Positions 59,794 to 64,000 of a stretch of 64,000 nucleotides of DNA are shown here, in pieces (position 1 is the first letter of the stretch; the number at the start of each line of letters is the position of its first letter). The translations under genes were made by a program, and so were the position numbers. Origin of the DNA: Pseudoflavonifractor sp. MSJ-37 (lineage in GTDB: Bacteria > Bacillota > Clostridia > Oscillospirales > Oscillospiraceae); contig NZ_JAHLPP010000001.1 of assembly GCF_018917965.1 (NCBI RefSeq), positions 1,160,390 through 1,224,389 on the forward strand, written 5' to 3'. The notes beneath the pieces are model-generated. The model did not search any database and was not told the DNA's origin. It saw only the letters and a program-made list of their open reading frames with translations.

Positions 59794-59821
59794 GGGTTTG
59801 GGGAAGGCACTCCCCAACAAG
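59794..59821. other. Probable oriT core hairpin of the nested element
   Basis: GGGTTTGGGGAAGGC-A-CTCCCCAACAAG folds as TTGGGGA/TCCCCAA. It matches, with small changes in the loop, the hairpin beside the relaxase of the host element (40370-40394). It lies 134 bases upstream of mobC. Confidence 0.5.
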
Positions 59822-59989
59822 ATTCCCGCAGGGGCAAAATGAGCGATAAGCGAATTTTGGTACTGCGGTAGAATCTTGCTCTGAAAAACTCCGGCGTTCC
59901 CCGGCTTCCGTACTTTCCGCTAACAAGACGTTTCAAAAGGGCTTTGCTACCCGCTATTCCGGCATATCTTGAAAATTTTCCTTTCACTA

Positions 59990-60062
59990 CCTACAACACC
60001 ACGCAAAGCAAAATGGACGGAGATTTTTAGAATTTCCCCTTATTCCCTACAACACCACGCAA
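59990..60062. repeat. 17-base direct repeats in the gene-free mob-upstream region
   Basis: CCTACAACACCACGCAA occurs at 59990-60006 and 60046-60062, 56 bases apart. The 624-base stretch 59661-60284 otherwise holds the oriT-like hairpin, no gene and several AT-rich runs. Iterons for replication or relaxosome binding are possible. Confidence 0.55.
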
Positions 60063-60284
60063 GCCGAAAAAGGCGGACAATGGCAGTATTTTTTTCTTTG
60101 ATACCCTCCACGGATAAGTAAGGGATTTTGCCAACTGCGGCGGCAATTTTCCCTTTTGTTTTTTCATACTGGGGATTTTCAAAAATGCCAAACAGGAACG
60201 AAAAAAAGCAGCAAATCTGTTGAATAGATTTACTGCTTTCTGGTTGCCGGCGAAGCGGCGGTTATTCAGTTGTAGGCGGTAGGG

Positions 60285-60488
60285 CTATCTCCCAAAGCGG
60301 AACTTGAAAATAGCTGTGAGAAGCGTCTGGGTGATGTAGTCCTCTGTATCTTGGTCTACCCGTCCATTCACACGGGCGGCACATTGTATGCGGCGGCGGT
60401 AATACTGCAATACAGTTCCCACCGCTTCCGGCTCCCCGCTGGTGGCTTGGACGATTGTTTCATAGGGGAGAAGCCTATTATTTCTCAT
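60285..60488 (-). CDS. HTH_16 conjugative-transposon protein
   Basis: A 67-residue helical protein, LPYETIVQATSGEPEAVGTV then LQYYRRRIQCAARVNG and YITQTLLTAIFKFRF, matching the helix-turn-helix domain paired with sigma-like proteins in conjugative transposons. Overlaps the sigma gene by 11 bases. Confidence 0.75.
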   Translation of the reverse strand: MRNNRLLPYETIVQATSGEPEAVGTVLQYYRRRIQCAARVNGRVDQDTEDYITQTLLTAIFKFRFGR

Positions 60489-60924
60489 ATGCCATTCCCT
60501 CCATTTCCGCTTGGAGCTGCCGTAGGACTTTTCGGATATGGTAGCCCGCTGTGCTGCGGCTGCGCCCGTACTGTCTGCCAATTTCGTGCTGTGGAATACG
60601 CTTGAAAAAGGACAGGTAAATCATTTCCCGCTCCCGTTCGTCCAGCCGTGACAGGGCTTCCGCAAGTAAGCCGCTGCTGAAAATGACCGTATCGCCGCAA
60701 AGGGTAAGTATGTATTCCTCGTCCGGCTCCGGGGCTTGGAAATATTCATCTGTCGTGCCTAAAGGGTAGTGCTTTTCGTCTGTGAGGTATTCAAGGGATA
60801 TTTCTCTTTTGTGCTTCCTGCTCCGTGTCCTCGCTGCGTTGATCGTTGCATTTCGGATAACGACTTTGCAAAAGGCATGGAAAGTGTACTCGATATGTTC
60901 CCGATATTCTTCTGTACAGGTCAT
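60478..60924 (-). CDS. Sigma-70 family RNA polymerase sigma factor of the nested element
   Basis: A 148-residue protein with region-4 HTH (LDEREREMIYLSFFKRIPQHEIGRQYGRSRSTAGYHIRKVLRQL) and an N-terminal AARTRSRKHKREISLEYL segment. Common in Tn916/Tn1549-related elements, where it regulates excision or transfer genes. A short remnant of a paralogue lies at 61994. Confidence 0.85.
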   Translation of the reverse strand: MTCTEEYREHIEYTFHAFCKVVIRNATINAARTRSRKHKREISLEYLTDEKHYPLGTTDEYFQAPEPDEEYILTLCGDTVIFSSGLLAEALSRLDEREREMIYLSFFKRIPQHEIGRQYGRSRSTAGYHIRKVLRQLQAEMEGMAYEK

Positions 60925-61128
60925 GGAAAATCCCCCTTTCCTCCCAAAAGGGCTGTGGCTGGTTAGTAGTTGCTTTTTATGATAGTAAGGGGCGGCAGCA
61001 CTTTAGGCTGTCGCTCCTTGACTGCCTAACTGCAAAACCGGGCGGGGCTGTCAACGGCGGGCGAAGCCCGTTCATCTTGACCGTTGACTGGCTCGGCCAG
61101 GTTTGCTATTTATCCGGCAAACTTGAAT

Positions 61129-61896
61129 TTATTTTAAGCTATCACGTTTTACCTTTTTAAGCCTTACTATCATTACCATAGGAATTTCTTTGTTGTTTTT
61201 GAAACATTCTTCATAAAATCCATCAATGACAAATCCAGCTCTAAAACAAAGGTTAAAAATATCTTGTATGGAACGATGATAATAAATCTGCTCCTCCGGT
61301 TGCCCTTCAATCGCTATACCATAGTAACTGTGCGGTGTCATATATTTTTCAGTCAACGTGATAAAACAAGGGTGTTGCGTTGCAAAGACAAAAATTCCGC
61401 TTTCCTCCAACAGTTCATAAACAGCCATAAGAAGTGGTTCAATATCCGTAATATCCATAATTGCCATATTAGAAACTGCTTTCGTAAAGGCTCGATTTCT
61501 TTTTAATTCTAATATACTTTCTCTATTGGTCGCATCCGCTACACAAAATTCAATTTGTTTTGCATATTGTGATTGCCGTCTTTTAGCCAATTCTATCATT
61601 TTTTTGCTGTAATCAAAAGCGACAATCGAAGCGCCTCTTTGTGCAAGATACGAAGAATAATTTCCATTGCCACACGCAATATCCAAAATGTAATCCGCAG
61701 GATTAGGAGATAGAAGTTCCGTTACTTTGGGACGCACTACCTCTCTGTGAAATTCATTAGATTTGTCACCCATTGCATTATCCCAAAATTGTGCGTTTTT
61801 CTCCCAGATTTTTTTACTTTCCTCTGTTCCCATGTTCTCTCCCACTCCCAAAATTTGCCTTTTTGCTTCCATTAAATCTTCCTTACTATATTCCAT
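61129..61896 (-). CDS. Class I SAM-dependent methyltransferase
   Basis: A 255-residue enzyme: motif I YILDIACGNGNYSSYLAQ, motif II VAFDYSKKMIELAK, and GIFVFATQHPCFI near motif VI. AT-rich compared with its neighbours. Residues 1-15 (MEYSKEDLMEAKRQI) look like the start of a different conserved small protein joined in frame; the native start may be ATG 61830, which also has GGGAGAG. ATG 61896 has GGAGGG. Substrate unknown; placed as cargo beside tet(W). Confidence 0.8.
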   Translation of the reverse strand: MEYSKEDLMEAKRQILGVGENMGTEESKKIWEKNAQFWDNAMGDKSNEFHREVVRPKVTELLSPNPADYILDIACGNGNYSSYLAQRGASIVAFDYSKKMIELAKRRQSQYAKQIEFCVADATNRESILELKRNRAFTKAVSNMAIMDITDIEPLLMAVYELLEESGIFVFATQHPCFITLTEKYMTPHSYYGIAIEGQPEEQIYYHRSIQDIFNLCFRAGFVIDGFYEECFKNNKEIPMVMIVRLKKVKRDSLK

Positions 61897-61993
61897 TGTT
61901 ACCCTCCATAACTTCTGATTGTTGCCGTCTTGACTATTATGTATCTTTTCTTTCCAAAATGGTATAGGCTTTTATTTTTATAATGCTGCAAAA

Positions 61994-62032
61994 CTTTTCT
62001 TCTGTAAGGTATTCAAAGGATATTTCCCTTTG
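61994..62032 (-). pseudogene. Short remnant of a second sigma-factor gene
   Basis: The minus strand encodes QREISFEYLTEEK, almost the same as KREISLEYLTDEK in the sigma protein at 60478-60924. Flanking sequence does not continue the similarity. A relic of a duplicated or recombined copy. Confidence 0.6.
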
Positions 62033-62034
62033 CC

Positions 62035-62069
62035 GCCGCTATTGGAAAGCCAAAAGCAGCGGCTTTTTT
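62035..62069 (+). terminator. Terminator-like hairpin
   Basis: GCCGCT pairs with AGCGGC around a GGAAAGCC-containing loop, followed by six T. Confidence 0.5.
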
Positions 62070-62109
62070 ACGCGATATGACCGAAAAGTCTAGAAAGCAG
62101 GATATGTCA

Positions 62110-62564
62110 TCATTTGTCATTTCTTCTCAATGTAATAACTGCATGGCATATCAAGCCAAATACAAGAGAAAAACAGCCACCGCCAAATAGTGATGCTCCC
62201 CACCCTGCACCCGACATTGTCATAAAACCGCCAACAAAGAAAATACCAATGCCAAGAAATATCCCGACACCATAAAAAAGTCCAATTGCCATATCATACT
62301 TATTAAATTGTCGTTTCTCTTTTTTTCACATGTTTCCATTTTTGTTATTACCTCCTTCGCAAAATCGTCCATGTGGACTCCAAAAAGAAAACAAATTTTT
62401 TTCAACGTATTTAAATCGGGTTCATTAACATCTCTCTCCCAATTCGATAGCGCCTGCCGGGTAACATTCAATTCCCCAGCCAGTTCTTCCTGTGTCATTC
62501 CCGATTGTGTTCGCAGATGACGTATTTGCTTTCCTGTTGTAATATCCGTCTGTTTCTGGTTCAA
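62110..62564 (-). pseudogene. XRE regulator with C-terminal membrane domain, split by a frameshift
   Basis: From TTG 62564 (GAGGAGG upstream) the frame encodes an HTH (QIRHLRTQSGMTQEELAGEL, VTRQALSNWERDVNEPDLNTL) and ends at 62220. The expected membrane tail MAIGLFYGVGIFLGIGIFF continues in another frame to 62110. Adding one A in the A7 run (minus strand of 62320-62326) joins both into one protein of about 150 residues. It may be a true mutation, slippage on the run or an assembly error. Confidence 0.65.
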
Positions 62565-62611
62565 AATGGTTCCTCCTCTCTGATGCTGATTTTATCAATA
62601 TACGATACATT

Positions 62612-62711
62612 TATGCAGACAACACCACGGATCGGCTTTTGGCTGGACAATTCCAATCAAACACCACAGCAGACAGCAGAAACCATTCTGAACACCAGGA
62701 AGCCGGTATGA
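62612..62711 (+). pseudogene. Short coding remnant upstream of tet(W)
   Basis: A 32-codon frame (MQTTPRIGFWLDNSNQTPQQ then TAETILNTRKPV) reads like the C-terminal piece of a kinase-like protein, without RBS. Probably hitch-hiked with the resistance gene. Low certainty. Confidence 0.3.
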
Positions 62712-62750
62712 TTGTTACATATAAGGGGAAGAAAAATTTCTTTTAAGTAC

Positions 62751-62779
62751 TTGCTTTCCTAAAACTGATGTGATATAAT
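62751..62779 (+). promoter_or_regulatory. tet(W) promoter
   Basis: TTGCTT (62751-62756), 17 bases, perfect TATAAT (62774-62779). Confidence 0.75.
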
Positions 62780-62808
62780 AGCTTCATTCCAGAAAAGGAG
62801 TAAAAAAT

Positions 62809-62832
62809 ATGCGGCAAGGTATTCTTAAATAA
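62809..62832 (+). CDS. tet(W) leader peptide 1
   Basis: MRQGILK, preceded by AAAAGGAG. Its codons GGTATTCTTAAA are complementary to TTTAAGAATAC at about 62905-62915, the attenuator pairing seen upstream of ribosomal-protection tetracycline genes. Ribosome stalling by drug would alter the fold. Confidence 0.7.
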   Translation: MRQGILK

Positions 62833-62969
62833 AACTATAATCAAATAGTGGGAACAAAGGATTATGATAGCTCCTTTTGTGGGGGCTTGGTTTTTTGTAC
62901 CCAATTTAAGAATACTTTTGCCTTATCAATTTTGACATATCCCCAAAAACAGCACTCACAAATAGGTGT

Positions 62970-62999
62970 ATGCTGTATATGTGTATGTCCGCAAATTAG
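62970..62999 (+). CDS. tet(W) leader peptide 2
   Basis: MLYMCMSAN, ending one base before the terminator hairpin. It resembles in place and Met-rich style the MLC-type leader of tet(M). RBS weak (AATAGGTGT). Confidence 0.5.
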   Translation: MLYMCMSAN

Positions 63000-63040
63000 A
63001 ATCCCCAGTGGTAAAAGTATTTTACTGCTGGGGATTTTTA
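63000..63040 (+). terminator. tet(W) leader terminator (attenuator)
   Basis: AATCCCCAGTGGTAAAA pairs with TTTTACTGCTGGGGATT around GTA, followed by TTTTTA. It sits 34 bases before the tet(W) ATG and must be read through for expression. Confidence 0.8.
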
Positions 63041-63073
63041 TGCCCTTCGGGGCTGTAAAGGGAGGACAATCAC

Positions 63074-64000
63074 ATGAAAATAATCAATATCGGCATTCTG
63101 GCCCATGTAGACGCAGGAAAAACTACATTGACAGAAAGTCTGCTATACACCAGTGGAGCGATTGCGGAACAGGGAAACGTGGATAAAGGGACAACGAGGA
63201 CGGACACCATGTTTTTGGAGCGGCAGCGTGGGATTACCATTCAAGCGGCAGTCACTTCCTTCCAGTGGCACAGATGTAAAGTTAACATTGTGGATACGCC
63301 CGGCCACATGGATTTTTTGGCGGAGGTGTACCGCTCTTTGGCTGTTTTAGATGGGGCCATCTTGGTGATCTCCGCTAAAGATGGCGTGCAGGCCCAGACC
63401 CGTATTCTGTTCCATGCCCTGCGGAAAATGAACATTCCCACCGTTATCTTTATCAACAAGATCGACCAGGCTGGCGTTGATTTGCAGAGCGTGGTTCAGT
63501 CTGTTCGGGATAAGCTCTCCGCCGATATTATCATCAAGCAGACGGTGTCGCTGTCCCCGGAAATAGTCCTGGAGGAAAATACCGACATAGAAGCATGGGA
63601 TGCGGTCATCGAAAATAACGATGAATTATTGGAAAAGTATATCGCAGGAGAACCAATCAGCCGGGAAAAACTTGCGCGGGAGGAACAGCAGCGGGTTCAA
63701 GACGCCTCCCTGTTCCCGGTCTATTATGGCAGCGCCAAAAAGGGCCTTGGCATTCAACCGTTGATGGATGCGGTGACAGGGCTGTTCCAACCGATTGGGG
63801 AACAGGGGAGCGCCGCCCTATGCGGCAGCGTTTTCAAGGTGGAGTATACAGATTGCGGCCAGCGGCGTGTCTATCTACGGCTATACAGCGGAACGCTGCG
63901 CCTGCGGGATACGGTGGCCCTGGCCGGGAGAGAAAAGCTGAAAATCACAGAGATGCGTATTCCATCCAAAGGGGAAATTGTTCGGACAGACACCGCTTAT
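63074..64000 (+). CDS. tet(W): Tetracycline resistance ribosomal protection protein Tet(W), 5' part
   Basis: 309 codons before the window end of an expected ~639. An EF-G-like GTPase that removes tetracycline from the ribosome. G1 [11 protein letters not shown]3 DTPGHMDF, G4 INKIDQ are present. The stretch from [20 protein letters not shown] through [20 protein letters not shown] to [17 protein letters not shown] is as I remember Tet(W). Residues 24-44 ([19 protein letters not shown]) look closer to Tet(O)/Tet(32)-type proteins, so an N-terminal mosaic is possible. GGAGGA precedes ATG 63074. Confidence 0.93.
   Translation, partial: MKIINIGILAHVDAGKTTLTESLLYTSGAIAEQGNVDKGTTRTDTMFLERQRGITIQAAVTSFQWHRCKVNIVDTPGHMDFLAEVYRSLAVLDGAILVISAKDGVQAQTRILFHALRKMNIPTVIFINKIDQAGVDLQSVVQSVRDKLSADIIIKQTVSLSPEIVLEENTDIEAWDAVIENNDELLEKYIAGEPISREKLAREEQQRVQDASLFPVYYGSAKKGLGIQPLMDAVTGLFQPIGEQGSAALCGSVFKVEYTDCGQRRVYLRLYSGTLRLRDTVALAGREKLKITEMRIPSKGEIVRTDTAY

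Larger units (their letters stand above)
33842..64000. mobile_element. Tn1549-type integrative conjugative element (right end outside), interrupted by a nested element
   Basis: It begins between the tRNA terminator and the serine recombinase; the exact attachment core is not visible because the right end is outside the window. Contents seen: recombinase, tnpW, regulators, cargo, relaxase, MobC, NlpC/P60, VirB4, PrgI, TrbL-like and part of Maff2. VirD4 and the rest would lie beyond the nested element. Lower GC and different gene style than the chromosomal part support transfer. Confidence 0.8.
53683..64000. mobile_element. Nested integrative mobilizable element carrying tet(W), right end outside
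   Basis: From the maff2 break onward: serine recombinase, tnpW, DnaC-like ATPase, replisome organizer, relaxase, MobC, HTH/sigma regulators and resistance cargo, with no VirB4, VirD4 or channel genes. It would therefore need a conjugative helper, such as the host element. It is about 10.3 kb here and still open. Confidence 0.8.

Overview
The window comes from a GC-rich Gram-positive anaerobe. Gene content and order point to Clostridia, most likely an Oscillospiraceae/Flavonifractor-type gut commensal: DnaE-only polymerase, WhiA/YvcK/RapZ block, HisZ-type histidine operon, mannose-family PTS, PucR regulators, and mobile elements of the Tn1549 kind. That placement is inference from family knowledge; no database was searched.

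Chromosomal part (1-33.8 kb). At the left edge lies a partial extracytoplasmic sensor with two solute-binding domains, then a MarR regulator with its own promoter and operator. Next come the wrecks of three genes: a MATE pump, a metallo-beta-lactamase-fold hydrolase and an LCMT-like methyltransferase. A minus-strand housekeeping operon follows (murB-rapZ-yvcK-whiA-dnaE-cls), then a complete minus-strand histidine operon in the order hisZ-G-D-B-H-A-F-I-E, with a clear promoter and terminator. proC, a CofE-like ligase, an FMN reductase, an orphan holin and a zinc-ribbon protein come next. From 23 to 32 kb a PucR-type regulator is divergent from a sugar-uptake operon: a variant HPr, an aldolase, an alcohol dehydrogenase, PTS EIIA/B/C/D and PtsI. 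Together these would import a sugar or polyol as a phosphate, oxidise or reduce it and cleave it. A probable iron-responsive pair (DUF3793 protein plus flavodoxin) and a tRNA-Pro(GGG) gene with its own promoter and terminator close this part.

Integrative conjugative element (from about 33.85 kb). A large serine recombinase sits directly after the tRNA. The element carries tnpW, a sigma-like regulator, an AT-richer cargo block (exported protein plus two-component system), an XRE regulator and a probable oriT. Its transfer module reads on the minus strand: TrbL/VirB6-like, two DNA methyltransferases, PrgI, VirB4, an NlpC/P60 hydrolase, DUF4315, DUF4366, small Cys-rich proteins, MobC and relaxase. 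A divergent NYN-domain gene with a zinc ribbon is lodged between mobC and the relaxase. The most striking unexplained signal is a 19-25 bp palindrome, core TTGGGACANNNTGTCCCAA, found nine times at gene junctions of this element and nowhere else that I could see.

Nested mobilizable element (from about 53.68 kb to beyond the right edge). The conjugation gene maff2 is cut after its last 29 codons. What follows is a second element: its own serine recombinase, tnpW, a DnaC-like ATPase, a replisome organizer, relaxase and MobC, sigma and HTH regulators, a methyltransferase, a frameshifted XRE membrane regulator, and tet(W) with its attenuator leader. tet(W) is cut by the window end. Both elements carry a near-identical hairpin close to their mob genes, which suggests related oriT sites.
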